DNA of 24,173 nucleotides from Chloroflexota bacterium (GCA_016210705.1 JACQTR010000115.1:1-24173), one strand, 5' to 3'. Positions 1 to 7,715 are shown, counted from the stretch's first letter. The notes: a model not told the origin generated them from the sequence alone. Numbers and translations are program-made.

Positions 1-165
1 ATACTGCCCCTGATGATCTCCCAAAGCGCGAACTCTTTACTGCCTTCAGCCATTAATAGACCTTTTTGGAGAAGGGAAGCGGTACATGAGTTAATGGTTG
101 TGGTTTCACTGACCCTTATAGCAGCCGGTTTGCGACTTGATTGGGGCAGATTCTTTAAGAGGCTG
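1..165 (+). pseudogene. N-terminal relic of a membrane protein, possibly a GT39-like glycosyltransferase
   Basis: The frame is open from the window edge, with a possible ATG at position 13. It encodes a short charged N-terminus (RPFWRREAVHEL) followed by one hydrophobic helix (LMVVVSLTLIAAGLRL), which resembles the first membrane segment of PMT/GT39-type glycosyltransferases. The likeness stops around position 150-165, and a different frame then continues with what looks like the far C-terminus of the same kind of protein. I infer that the large middle portion of the gene has been deleted. No ribosome-binding site is visible before the ATG. It could equally be a chance frame; confidence is low. 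Confidence 0.3.
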
Positions 166-595
166 GCCTATATTTTTAATTGCTTTGTCCCTAGTATTTG
201 TGGCCCTTTACAACACCCGCTATTATTTCGTAACCCTCGCCCAGGATCCAGCGACGGAGTGGACCTTTGCCTACGACCTGGTACAGGCCATAGATTTTCT
301 CAAAACCTTGGAGGGGGATAACCCTTATGTTTACTTCTTCTCCGGCCGTTGGTCTTATAACTACGAAACAAGGCGGTTTCTATTGCCTCAGATTTCAGGT
401 GAAGACAGGTCTAAAGAGTTTGGCACCTTTAGCCTGAATGAAAGCCTTGACCATCGAGAGGTGGTGTATCTACTTATGCCGCCCTACGAGAACCTCATCG
501 GGGAGATTATGAAGAAATACCCTGGAGGGAATTACCAAGAGTTAAAGAAGCCTGATGGCCGCTTTGTTTACGGTGCTTATCTTTTGGCTAATTAA
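137..595 (+). CDS. C-terminal portion of a membrane glycosyltransferase-like protein (probable remnant)
   Basis: This frame of 152 residues opens with a TTG and has no Shine-Dalgarno sequence. It starts with one hydrophobic segment (WPIFLIALSLVFVALYNT, about residues 10-27), followed by a soluble region rich in aromatic residues (YYFVTLAQDP, NPYVYFFSGRWSYNYETRRF). One last membrane helix plus a small extracytoplasmic tail is the way many GT39/PMT-like integral membrane glycosyltransferases end, and a whole family member would be several hundred residues longer. It is the only convincing gene on the plus strand and converges on the ClC gene with a 32-base gap. A short, complete hypothetical membrane protein is the alternative. 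Family assignment is by sequence style only. Confidence 0.45.
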   Translation: MIGADSLRGWPIFLIALSLVFVALYNTRYYFVTLAQDPATEWTFAYDLVQAIDFLKTLEGDNPYVYFFSGRWSYNYETRRFLLPQISGEDRSKEFGTFSLNESLDHREVVYLLMPPYENLIGEIMKKYPGGNYQELKKPDGRFVYGAYLLAN

Positions 596-627
596 CCGAA
601 GCTCAAACTAGCGGCGGCTATAACGGC

Positions 628-2415
628 CTACTTGTCTCGGCTTTGTGCCTGGCCGTAGGCGCGTATGATATCGTGGCGGCGTAATAGACCGAGAAGCCTT
701 TGGGGCTTGTCCCTACTGACCACCAGCAGACGGCCGATGTCGTTTTTCGCCAAGAGATTTGAAGCCTCATGCAATGATTGATCTGGATGTACAACTATAA
801 GGGATGTGGTGGCTATGTCACCAACCTTGGCGCTGGATGTGTCATCACTCATGGCCTCTGCCACGTCAGATTCTGTCACAATGCCAACAAGATCGCCAGA
901 CTCATCAATTACGGGAAAAGCATGATATTCTTCACTATCCTCGAACTTGGTCATGAGCTCACGCACGGGCGCTTGGGAGTACACAGTTGGGGGGTTCTTC
1001 ACCATGGCCTCTCTGACCTTTATCGTTCGCAAAACGTCTGTTTCATCCCCTTCGCGTAAGACTATTCCACGCCTGACAAGTTTCGTTGTGTAGATACTTT
1101 CCCGATCAATATGCTGTGAAATGGTAGTAGCGATCACAACCGCTGCCATCAGCGGTAAAATAATCAGGTAATCGTTAGTCATTTCGAAGAGGATAAGCAC
1201 AGCGGTGATGGGAGCATGAGCACCGGCGGCGAATACAGCCGCCATGCCGACCAAGGCATAGGCCCCTTCAGGTGCTGTCACTGTCGGTAAGAACCCGTGG
1301 ACTACGTGGCCAAAGGCGCCACCCAACATCGATCCCATGAAGAGAGAGGGGGCGAACACGCCTCCACTGCCACCTGTGCCTAGAGTTAGGGACGTGGCCA
1401 TGAGCTTCGAAAGTATTAGCAGTAGCAGAACGCCGAAAACAAGTTGACCAGCCAAAGCTTTCTCAATGGAGTCATAGCCGACGCCAAAGACCTCAGGACG
1501 AAAGAGGCCAATTGCTCCGATGGCAAATCCACCCAACACCGGCTTTAAATACTCTGGAAAATGAACGGCCTCAAATACATCCTCGGTTTTATAGAGTGTG
1601 TAGACGAAAGCCACGCCTACGAAAGCGGATAGCACACCAAGCAGAGAATAAGTGATCAACTCCCAGGCGCTGACGAATTGGTATTTTGGCACAGCAAAGG
1701 CAATTTTATCGCCGAGAAAGGCACGAGCGACCACATCGGCAACTACAGAGCTTATGACCACCAAGCTGAAGTAGCGAGTGCTGAAGCGGCGGAGTATGAT
1801 CTCCATAGAGAAAAAGACTGCCGCTATTGGGGCATTGAAAGTGGCCGATATACCCCCCGCGGCGCCACAAGCTACTAGTACTTTGACCTGCTCTGTGGGC
1901 AATTGGAGAATTTGTCCTAGAGTTGAGCCCAGCGCCGATCCGATCTGCACGATAGGGCCTTCTCGGCCCGCGGATCCGCCGCTACCAATACAAATAGATG
2001 AAGCCAACGATTTAATGACCGCTACTCTGGGCCTAATCACACCGCCCTTCTCAGCAACAGCCAGCATTACCTCGGGTACGCCGTGTCCTTTGGCCTCCTT
2101 CGCAAAGAAATATGTTAACGACCCTACCAGTAGGCCGCCTGCCGCCGGTATGACTATAACATAACTGTTTCCCAAGAAAGGCAGGATTTTGGTACCGCCT
2201 TGGAAGAATAAATCGTGGAAATTGGCGATTAGCCAGCGAAAAGCGACTGCGCCTAGCCCTGCGCCTAGGCCGATGACTACAGAAAGGGCGAGGCCAGACG
2301 CCATGCCTGGCCTCCTTGAGTAACGGATGAGTTCCTTAGGGAGCAGTCGTTTAAAGAGGGAGGCACGTTTTCTCAGGTTTCTCACACGAATATTATGCCA
2401 CTTTTCGTACAGCAA
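628..2415 (-). CDS. ClC-family chloride channel/transporter with C-terminal CBS pair
   Basis: This is an integral membrane anion channel or antiporter of 595 residues, of normal length for a bacterial ClC carrying a cytoplasmic CBS pair. The signature regions are in order: GHGVP (residues 110-114, in place of the usual GSGIP), AGREGP with the gating glutamate at 152, GVFAP (352-356), and the pore tyrosine at 442 in SIYTTKL. Two CBS domains follow (about 467-522 and 530-590), which in the family bind adenine nucleotides and modulate gating. The position equivalent to the internal proton glutamate E203 of E. coli ClC is Ile206 (FSMEIIL), so strict Cl-/H+ exchange is doubtful. The start taken is a TTG with a GGAG too close to it; a GTG at 2385 is an alternative. 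It lies 81 bases downstream of radC and stops with TAG. Confidence 0.93.
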   Translation of the reverse strand: MLYEKWHNIRVRNLRKRASLFKRLLPKELIRYSRRPGMASGLALSVVIGLGAGLGAVAFRWLIANFHDLFFQGGTKILPFLGNSYVIVIPAAGGLLVGSLTYFFAKEAKGHGVPEVMLAVAEKGGVIRPRVAVIKSLASSICIGSGGSAGREGPIVQIGSALGSTLGQILQLPTEQVKVLVACGAAGGISATFNAPIAAVFFSMEIILRRFSTRYFSLVVISSVVADVVARAFLGDKIAFAVPKYQFVSAWELITYSLLGVLSAFVGVAFVYTLYKTEDVFEAVHFPEYLKPVLGGFAIGAIGLFRPEVFGVGYDSIEKALAGQLVFGVLLLLILSKLMATSLTLGTGGSGGVFAPSLFMGSMLGGAFGHVVHGFLPTVTAPEGAYALVGMAAVFAAGAHAPITAVLILFEMTNDYLIILPLMAAVVIATTISQHIDRESIYTTKLVRRGIVLREGDETDVLRTIKVREAMVKNPPTVYSQAPVRELMTKFEDSEEYHAFPVIDESGDLVGIVTESDVAEAMSDDTSSAKVGDIATTSLIVVHPDQSLHEASNLLAKNDIGRLLVVSRDKPQRLLGLLRRHDIIRAYGQAQSRDK

Positions 2416-2496
2416 ACTCCAGCGAAGGCTCTGATAGTGCTCGTTGAATGGAGACTAGCTTAAGCCAATACATCTCTCAACTTCTGACCAAAGATT

Positions 2497-3216
2497 TTAT
2501 TTTTCAGTTGTTCTCTTAAACCCTAGTCCCTTCTCTTTGAGGCTTATGTATCTCTGCTGGCCAATTATGATGTGGTCAAGAACCTCGATGTCCAATAGCT
2601 TGCCGGCCTCGACGATTTGTTCGGTGATCTGGACATCTTCGGGACTGGGGGTAGGATCGCCGGAAGGGTGGTTATGGACTACCACCAAGGCCAAGCAGTT
2701 GTGGTGTACCGCCTCTCTGAAAAGCTCGGCAACCCGTAGCTGGGCACTGCTGACGCTGCCTCGATAGACCTCAGGGATAGCTAGCACCTCATTCTTGGTA
2801 TTGAGCAGCACTACCCGCAGTTGTTCCTGTTCTAAGAAACCCATCTCCCCCAGGAGCAGGTTGGCTACGTCCTGGGGGGAACGTATCATCAATCGTTCTT
2901 CAGGTTGAGTGGAGAGGAGACGTCGTCCTAGCTCTAGGGCAGCCTTTAGCTGGGCGGCCTTGGCCTCGCCCAACCCATGTTCTTGACATAATTCTGCAAA
3001 GCTGGCTCGGGCAATGCCCGCTAGACCTCCATAATGAGCCAGCAGGCGGGCCGACATGTTAAGAACGCTTTCCGAGGGGGTGCCAGTGCGGAGGATGATG
3101 GCCATGAGTTCCGTAGTGCTCAGAAAGGGGGCGCCGTAATCCCGCAGGCGCTCTCGAGGACGCTCCCGGGTGGGGAGATCTCGGATCAAGGGCCGATAAT
3201 CGAGCCCTTTGGCCAT
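2497..3216 (-). CDS. radC: RadC family JAMM-domain protein
   Basis: The 239-residue protein has the typical RadC/UPF0758 layout: an N-terminal helix-hairpin-helix-like region (about residues 30-95) and a C-terminal JAMM/MPN metalloprotease-like domain. The zinc-ligand motif HNHPSGDPTPSPED is intact (His181, His183, Ser191, Asp194). The family was once linked to DNA repair, but its biochemical role is unsettled. The ATG has an AAGGA ribosome-binding site that overlaps the stop of the upstream CoA-synthetase gene, only 8 bases away, so the two are very probably cotranscribed and translationally coupled. The C-terminus (GFKRTTEK) is basic and complete. Confidence 0.95.
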   Translation of the reverse strand: MAKGLDYRPLIRDLPTRERPRERLRDYGAPFLSTTELMAIILRTGTPSESVLNMSARLLAHYGGLAGIARASFAELCQEHGLGEAKAAQLKAALELGRRLLSTQPEERLMIRSPQDVANLLLGEMGFLEQEQLRVVLLNTKNEVLAIPEVYRGSVSSAQLRVAELFREAVHHNCLALVVVHNHPSGDPTPSPEDVQITEQIVEAGKLLDIEVLDHIIIGQQRYISLKEKGLGFKRTTEK

Positions 3217-3224
3217 TTCTATCC

Positions 3225-4643
3225 TTAGCCTTGTCTCAAACGGCGGCGAGTTTCAGCATAGTAGGCTAAGGCGTACATGGCTCGGGAGGCCTCCTCTGGG
3301 GTATCGTACACAGGTATATTTGCCTCTCTAATAAGTTCCGAAGCCAGGCCGGTGCCCATCAAACGGCGACCGCTGAGTATTAGCACTTTACCGTATTGCT
3401 GGGGTATACTAACCAAAGTTTCTATTCCATCGATGACCATTCGTGCCAGGTCTGAGGTCATGCCATTACCGCTCCAACCGCCGGGTATGTTGGCTATTAT
3501 ACCATCGATGTAATCGGCTTGAGCTATTATTTCAGCGACTTGAGCGTGGTTCAGTGGATTATGGGGTCCGCCAGCAAAGTCTACCGGGTTTCGGGGGGGA
3601 GGGGCTTGGGGTGGCAAAAGTTCTCTTATGGTGTCTTGGGTTTTTTCATCTAGAATGGGCACCTCTAATCCCAGCCAGGCACAGAAATCAGAGGTCACCA
3701 CGCTCTGTCCGCCGCTGCCCATAATGGCCACGCGTTTGCCCAAGGGCAGGGGCTGGCTGACCAAGGCCTCAGCCATGTCGAAAGCGTAAGCTGCTTCCGG
3801 AGCTCTCAAAATTCCCAATTGCTTGCACATGGCTTCGAAAACTTGGTCGCTGCCCGCCATCGAAGCGGTGTGGGATATGGCGGCTCGGGCTCCTACTGGA
3901 GTGCGTCCAGCTTTGTAGATGATGATGGGCTTGGTCTTAATTACCTCTCTAGCCACCTCGAAGAAGCGGCGCCCATCTTTGAAGCCCTCCATATATAGCA
4001 CGATGGCTTTGGTGTCTTCATCCTGGGCCATATATTGTAAGTAATCTGCGGCATTGAGGTCGGCCTGGTTGCCCATGGACACATATTTGCTTATTCCATA
4101 GCCCTTGGCGCTGGCCACTTGCGCTAAATAACTGCCGAAGGTGCCGCTTTGGGAGAGAAAGGCTATAGCCCCCGACTTAAGGGGGATGTCAAAAGGCAAG
4201 TTTAAGCCGACGGTCGAACTAAAGACCCCGTTCCCGTTGGGGCCTACCAAACGCATTCCCCCGCCTCGGGCCAATTTCACCACCGCATCTTGTAGGGCTT
4301 TCCCCTCTTCTCCAGTTTCGGCAAAGCCAGCGGTGATAAGCACTACCCCTTTTACCCCTTTTTGGATGCATTGCTCCATGGTTTGCAGCACCATGACCGC
4401 GGGGATGACAAATACAGCTAGGTCTATCTCACCGGGGACATCGCTGACGCTGGGGTAAGCCGGTAGCCCGGCCACCATTTTGTCTCCAGGATTTATGGGG
4501 TATAGGGCCCCTCGATAGCCTCCCCTAAGCGGGTTGTGAATCATCCGATAACCCCATTTGCCTGGGGTGTTGGAGGCGCCGATGACAGCTACCGACCGCG
4601 GCTTAAAGATGTGGTCGAGTTCTGAGGTAATATCCGCAGCCAT
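3225..4643 (-). CDS. Acyl-CoA synthetase (ADP-forming) alpha-type subunit, CoA-binding
   Basis: The 472-residue protein matches the alpha subunit of NDP-forming acyl-CoA synthetases (acetate-CoA ligase family, related to succinyl-CoA synthetase). These interconvert acyl-CoA + ADP + Pi and acid + CoA + ATP. It begins with a CoA-binding Rossmann domain (SVAVIGASN, residues 17-25). The ligase core contains LSQSG (163-167) and the presumed phosphohistidine His258 in ISHTASMAG. The ATP-grasp beta domain needed for nucleotide binding is absent, both in this protein and elsewhere in the window, so a partner must be encoded elsewhere if it is an active synthetase. The usual GPNCxG turn reads GPNGNG (134-139), without the cysteine. 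It begins 23 bases after rplL with no terminator between them and only a weak ribosome-binding site, so it may be read from the ribosomal operon. Confidence 0.88.
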   Translation of the reverse strand: MAADITSELDHIFKPRSVAVIGASNTPGKWGYRMIHNPLRGGYRGALYPINPGDKMVAGLPAYPSVSDVPGEIDLAVFVIPAVMVLQTMEQCIQKGVKGVVLITAGFAETGEEGKALQDAVVKLARGGGMRLVGPNGNGVFSSTVGLNLPFDIPLKSGAIAFLSQSGTFGSYLAQVASAKGYGISKYVSMGNQADLNAADYLQYMAQDEDTKAIVLYMEGFKDGRRFFEVAREVIKTKPIIIYKAGRTPVGARAAISHTASMAGSDQVFEAMCKQLGILRAPEAAYAFDMAEALVSQPLPLGKRVAIMGSGGQSVVTSDFCAWLGLEVPILDEKTQDTIRELLPPQAPPPRNPVDFAGGPHNPLNHAQVAEIIAQADYIDGIIANIPGGWSGNGMTSDLARMVIDGIETLVSIPQQYGKVLILSGRRLMGTGLASELIREANIPVYDTPEEASRAMYALAYYAETRRRLRQG

Positions 4644-4666
4644 AAAGGAATCGCCTGGGGATGCGG

Positions 4667-5125
4667 TTATTTCATCTCCACCACGGCTCCGGCGGCCTCC
4701 AGTTTGCTCTTAACGGCAGTGGCCTCTTCCTTGGTCAGCCCATCCCGCACCGCCTTGGGAGCGCTCTCCACTAGGTCTTTGGCCTCTTTCAATCCCAAGG
4801 GAGTTAGCTCTCGCACCACTTTAATCACGCCGATTTTATTGGCGCCGACATCCTTGAGGATGACGCTGAACTCCGTTTGTTCCTCCACAGCCGGAGCTGC
4901 CTCAGCCGCCTTTTCGGCGGTGGGTGCTGCCGCCATCACAGGGGCAGCCGCACTGACCCCAAACTCGGTCTCTAAGGCCTTTACCAGTTCCGAAAGTTCC
5001 AGTACCGTCATGCCTTTAATGGCGGCGATGAGCTCGTCTTTGCCCAATGTCTTAGGCTCGGCAGTGGCCTCCGAGGCGCTAACAGGGGTTTCCTTTTTTG
5101 TTCTGGTTGAGCGAGTAGTAGTCAT
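4667..5125 (-). CDS. rplL: 50S ribosomal protein L7/L12
   Basis: This is the stalk protein of the large subunit, present in several dimers bound to L10, which recruits translational GTPases. The N-terminal dimerisation part (LIAAIKGMTVLELSELVKAL, about residues 32-51), an Ala/Pro/Glu-rich hinge (about 57-82) and the C-terminal domain ending KLEAAGAVVEMK are all recognisable. At 152 residues it is about 25 longer than usual because of a Thr/Ser/Lys-rich N-terminal extension. The ATG has a clear AGGAGA site and starts 1 base after the rplJ stop, so the extension is probably real. A TTG at Leu27 has no ribosome-binding site. Confidence 0.96.
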   Translation of the reverse strand: MTTTRSTRTKKETPVSASEATAEPKTLGKDELIAAIKGMTVLELSELVKALETEFGVSAAAPVMAAAPTAEKAAEAAPAVEEQTEFSVILKDVGANKIGVIKVVRELTPLGLKEAKDLVESAPKAVRDGLTKEEATAVKSKLEAAGAVVEMK

Positions 5126-5126
5126 T

Positions 5127-5651
5127 TTAATCTCCTTCTAATTGATGTATTCTGCCTTGGAGCACGGTGAACAAGCCACGTAGGTTAGCATTAAGGACGT
5201 TGGCTAAAGAGTAGAGAGGACTTTGTATTCCTCCCAAAACCCGAGATAGTAATACCTCTCGGGGGGGAAGGGTAGCTAAGGCCGAAACCTCCTCAGAGCC
5301 AAGTACGCGCCTAGCTATGACCGCTCCCCTGATGTCCATTGTTTTGCGGGTAGAGCGCAGGTAATCGGCGATCACGCGGCTGGGGGCGATGATGTCCCCG
5401 TAACCAAGGGCGATAGCGGTAGGCCCATCTAGGAGATTTACCAGGCCTGGTTTTCCCGCCGCCGTGGCCGCCAGACGGGCCAGAGTGTTTTTAACTACCC
5501 GATATTCTACTCCTTCGGCCCCCAACCTCCGCCGCAGTTGGGTTATCTCCGCCACCGAAAGGCCGCGATAATCGGTAGCCAGGGCTATGCTACACTGGGC
5601 TAATTTGGTTGCCAGTTCGGCGGCTATTATTTGTTTTTTTTCTGTGGGCAA
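5127..5651 (-). CDS. rplJ: 50S ribosomal protein L10
   Basis: L10 forms the base of the ribosomal stalk, binding 23S rRNA and carrying the L7/L12 dimers on its C-terminal helix. The 174-residue product has the usual features: a DYRGLSV motif (residues 27-33), VVKNTLARLA (57-66), and an ending with hydrophobic and basic patches suited to L12 binding. The start is a TTG preceded by a strong AAAGGAGGT site at a spacing of 6. It is separated from rplA by a 136-base leader that contains an L10-leader RNA and a terminator hairpin, so expression is probably set by L10 or L10-L12 feedback. It ends 1 base before rplL. Confidence 0.96.
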   Translation of the reverse strand: MPTEKKQIIAAELATKLAQCSIALATDYRGLSVAEITQLRRRLGAEGVEYRVVKNTLARLAATAAGKPGLVNLLDGPTAIALGYGDIIAPSRVIADYLRSTRKTMDIRGAVIARRVLGSEEVSALATLPPREVLLSRVLGGIQSPLYSLANVLNANLRGLFTVLQGRIHQLEGD

Positions 5652-5675
5652 TTAGATACCTCCTTTCTGCGCCCG

Positions 5676-5705
5676 ATATAAAAAGTCCTTGCCTAAGGCA
5701 AGGAC
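5676..5705 (-). terminator. Intrinsic terminator/attenuator in the rplJ leader
   Basis: On the minus strand there is a perfect 9-bp stem, GTCCTTGCC / GGCAAGGAC, with a 3-base loop TTA, followed at once by TTTTTAT. It lies after the L10-binding core and about 25 bases before the rplJ start codon, so it can act only as an attenuator of rplJL and the genes beyond. Confidence 0.85.
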
Positions 5706-5780
5706 AGGCTGGTTAATTTACTAGCCAATCTGTACCGCCTCGGCGGGCTATTAAGCCCCACGGGCTCCCGCTGTCTTGGG
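5676..5780 (-). promoter_or_regulatory. L10 leader RNA (ribosomal protein autoregulatory element)
   Basis: Between rplA and rplJ the transcript carries the conserved L10-leader core (5733-5780): AAGACAGCGGG, then GGCTTAATAGCC, then CGCCGAGG. The AGACAG...GCUUAAUA...CUGCCGAGG-type sequence is the known kink-turn and bulge to which L10 or the L10-L12 complex binds. Downstream lie a smaller hairpin (GGCTAGT / ACCAGCC, about 5710-5729) and then a strong terminator stem. The order of binding element, then terminator, then rplJ ribosome-binding site indicates transcription attenuation rather than only translational repression. Confidence 0.85.
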
Positions 5781-5787
5781 CGCGCTA

Positions 5788-6501
5788 TTAACTTGTACTT
5801 AAAGTAATGGTTGGTTGAATATCCAGTTTAATGCCCGGGCCCATGGTAGTGGCTAAGCTAGCGCTCCTCACGTATTGGCCTTTGGCGCCGCTGGGCTTGG
5901 CCTTAACAACCGCCTCCACCAAGGTGGCTAGATTAGCCAACAGTTTTTCCTCTTCAAAGCTGACCTTGCCAATGGGTACATGGATGATGGCTGTCCTATC
6001 CAGCTTAAATTCCACCCTTCCCTTACGGGCGTCTTTGATCACTTTGGCTAGGTCTGGCGTTGGGGCTATAGTGCCCGATTTGGGGTTGGGCATCAACCCG
6101 CGTCTACCCAGGATACGCCCTAGTCGCCCAACTTTGGGCATCATATCGGGGGTGGCGATGGCTACGTCAAAGTCAAGCCACCCCTCCTCTATTTTCTTGA
6201 TAAGCTCATCGCCTCCCACATAGTCGGCTTCTGCTTCCTCGGCCACCTTCACTGCCTCTCCTTGGGCGAAGACCAGCACGCGCACCGGACGTCCCAAACC
6301 GTGGGGAAGGAGGGCTATTCCCCTGACCTGTTGGTCAGCGTGGCGAGGGTCGACCCCCATCCTAAGATGAAGCTCCACCGTTTCATCGAATTTCGCATAG
6401 GCTGCCTTCTTGGCCAGGGCTATAGCTTCCTTGGGATGGTAGGTGGTGGTACGATCTACTTGTTGAATCGATTCTCTAAAGTTCTTACCTCTTTTGGTCA
6501 T
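5788..6501 (-). CDS. rplA: 50S ribosomal protein L1
   Basis: L1 builds the mobile L1 stalk that helps release deacylated tRNA from the E site, and it often represses its own mRNA. The 237-residue product starts MTKRGKNFRE and contains the family hallmark GLMPNPKSGT and the rRNA-contact region around FDETVELHLRMGVD. I place the start at the ATG at 6501, which has GGAGGATT just upstream. The frame is open further, to 6549, but that extension would overlap rplK and lacks family similarity. The gap after the rplK stop is 1 base. Confidence 0.96.
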   Translation of the reverse strand: MTKRGKNFRESIQQVDRTTTYHPKEAIALAKKAAYAKFDETVELHLRMGVDPRHADQQVRGIALLPHGLGRPVRVLVFAQGEAVKVAEEAEADYVGGDELIKKIEEGWLDFDVAIATPDMMPKVGRLGRILGRRGLMPNPKSGTIAPTPDLAKVIKDARKGRVEFKLDRTAIIHVPIGKVSFEEEKLLANLATLVEAVVKAKPSGAKGQYVRSASLATTMGPGIKLDIQPTITLSTS

Positions 6502-6502
6502 C

Positions 6503-6928
6503 TCAATCCTCCACTGCGATCCCCATGCTTCGGGCTGTACCCTCAACAATTCTCATGGCCATCTTTATGTCCACGGCGTTGAGGTCTTTCATCTTCAATT
6601 CCGCTATCTCTTTGATCTTGTCTTGGGATACGGTGCCTACCTTCTGAGCTTTGGGGTTGCCACTTCCCTTTTCTATTCCTAGGGCTTTCTTTAATAGGTC
6701 GGCCGCCGGCGGTGTTTTGAGGACAAAAGAAAAAGAACGATCCTCATAAATAGTGACCTCCACCGGGACAATGGAGCCAGCCTGGACGGCTGTTTGCTCG
6801 TTGTAGTCTTTGCAAAAGGCCATGATGTTGACCCCATGTTGTCCTAATGCTGGCCCAACCGGTGGTGCTGGGGTGGCTTTGCCAGCCGGCAATTGTAACT
6901 TGAGAACAGCCTTTATTTTTTTGGCCAT
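6503..6928 (-). CDS. rplK: 50S ribosomal protein L11
   Basis: L11 binds the GTPase-associated region of 23S rRNA with L10/L12 and is needed for stringent-response activation by RelA. The 141-residue protein has the normal length, the proline-rich N-terminal hinge (PAPPVGPALGQHGVNI) that contacts thiostrepton in sensitive ribosomes, and the RNA-binding C-terminal domain ending GTARSMGIAVED. It ends with TGA at the family-typical position, which supports UGA as a genuine stop in this genome. It lies 17 bases after nusG and 1 base before rplA. Confidence 0.97.
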   Translation of the reverse strand: MAKKIKAVLKLQLPAGKATPAPPVGPALGQHGVNIMAFCKDYNEQTAVQAGSIVPVEVTIYEDRSFSFVLKTPPAADLLKKALGIEKGSGNPKAQKVGTVSQDKIKEIAELKMKDLNAVDIKMAMRIVEGTARSMGIAVED

Positions 6929-6945
6929 GTCAACCTCGCCATAGC

Positions 6946-7479
6946 TTAGAGTTTTTCCACTTGCAAGAAATCCAGTTCCACAGGGGTTTCTCGACCGAAG
7001 AAGGAAACCAAGACCCGAACCTTGCCCTTCTCAGCGTTGATGCTATCCACCACACCGATGAAATCGATGAAGGGGCCATCGATTATGTGAATGCTTTGCC
7101 CTTTACTGAGGCCAACTTTTACCCTAGGGGCCTCGGCCTCCATCTGCTTCAAGATGTTATTAACTTCTTGCTCGCTAAGAGGGGCGGGCTTGGTGCCAGT
7201 GCCGACAAAACCCATTACCCCTGGAGTGTTGCGTACCACATACCAACTCTCGTCGGTCATCCTCATTTCCACCAAAACGTAGCCAGGGAAGATCCTTTTG
7301 GTCACGGTACGCCGCTGTCCCTCCTTAACCTCAATCTCTTCCTCGGTGGGAACGATCACCTGGAAGATCTGGTCTTTAACGTCCATGGATTCGATGCGGT
7401 GCTCCAGGTTCTTTTTGACCTTATCTTCATAGCCGGAGTAGGTATGGATGACGTACCAGTGGCGTTCCCCGTTTTCCAA
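6946..7479 (-). CDS. nusG: Transcription termination/antitermination protein NusG
   Basis: NusG binds RNA polymerase across the clamp and lobe, suppresses or modulates pausing, and can link polymerase to Rho or to ribosomal S10. The 177-residue protein consists of an N-terminal NGN domain (WYVIHTYSGYEDKV at the start, IFPGYVLVEM in the middle, NTPGVMGFVG) and a C-terminal KOW domain (about 122-177, GPFIDFIGVVDSI). The start is a TTG preceded by GAGGG, 12 bases after the secE stop. The adjacency of secE and nusG is nearly universal and supports both assignments. Confidence 0.97.
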   Translation of the reverse strand: MENGERHWYVIHTYSGYEDKVKKNLEHRIESMDVKDQIFQVIVPTEEEIEVKEGQRRTVTKRIFPGYVLVEMRMTDESWYVVRNTPGVMGFVGTGTKPAPLSEQEVNNILKQMEAEAPRVKVGLSKGQSIHIIDGPFIDFIGVVDSINAEKGKVRVLVSFFGRETPVELDFLQVEKL

Positions 7480-7491
7480 TTTAAGGCCCTC

Positions 7492-7713
7492 TTACCTTAC
7501 TAGTAATTCTTTAACCAGGCGGGAGAAGATGAAATCGATGACCGCCAGGGTTAATCCTACAGCTACAGATGCGATAATGACGATGCGAGTTAGATTAATA
7601 GCCTCTCGTCGCGTTGGCCAAACTACCTTTTTTAGCTCTGACACCGTGTCTTTAAAAAAGCCAAATCGGGGATTACCCCGCCCTCTAGCAGCCGTAGCCC
7701 TAGGTAGTTTCAC
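7492..7713 (-). CDS. secE: Preprotein translocase subunit SecE
   Basis: SecE stabilises SecY in the plasma-membrane translocon. The protein has an amphipathic stretch FFKDTVSELKKVVWPTRREA, which is the family signature, followed by a single membrane helix (IVIIASVAVGLTLAVIDFIF). I choose the GTG at 7713 (73 residues), because a GAGGT site lies 4 bases upstream, inside the end of rpmG. An upstream in-frame TTG at 7752 would give 86 residues but overlaps rpmG and lacks a ribosome-binding site. Short single-helix SecE proteins are usual outside the enterobacteria. Confidence 0.93.
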   Translation of the reverse strand: MKLPRATAARGRGNPRFGFFKDTVSELKKVVWPTRREAINLTRIVIIASVAVGLTLAVIDFIFSRLVKELLVR

Positions 7714-7715
7714 CT

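Noticed and set aside
2416..2496. Promoter for the ClC gene (TTGAGA-17-TAGTCT)
   Set aside because: The -10 match is poor, and radC readthrough explains expression equally well. Not strong enough to list.
6502..6549. Longer L1 starting at 6549
   Set aside because: The extra residues overlap rplK and have no L1 character. The ATG at 6501 has GGAGG and gives MTKRGK.
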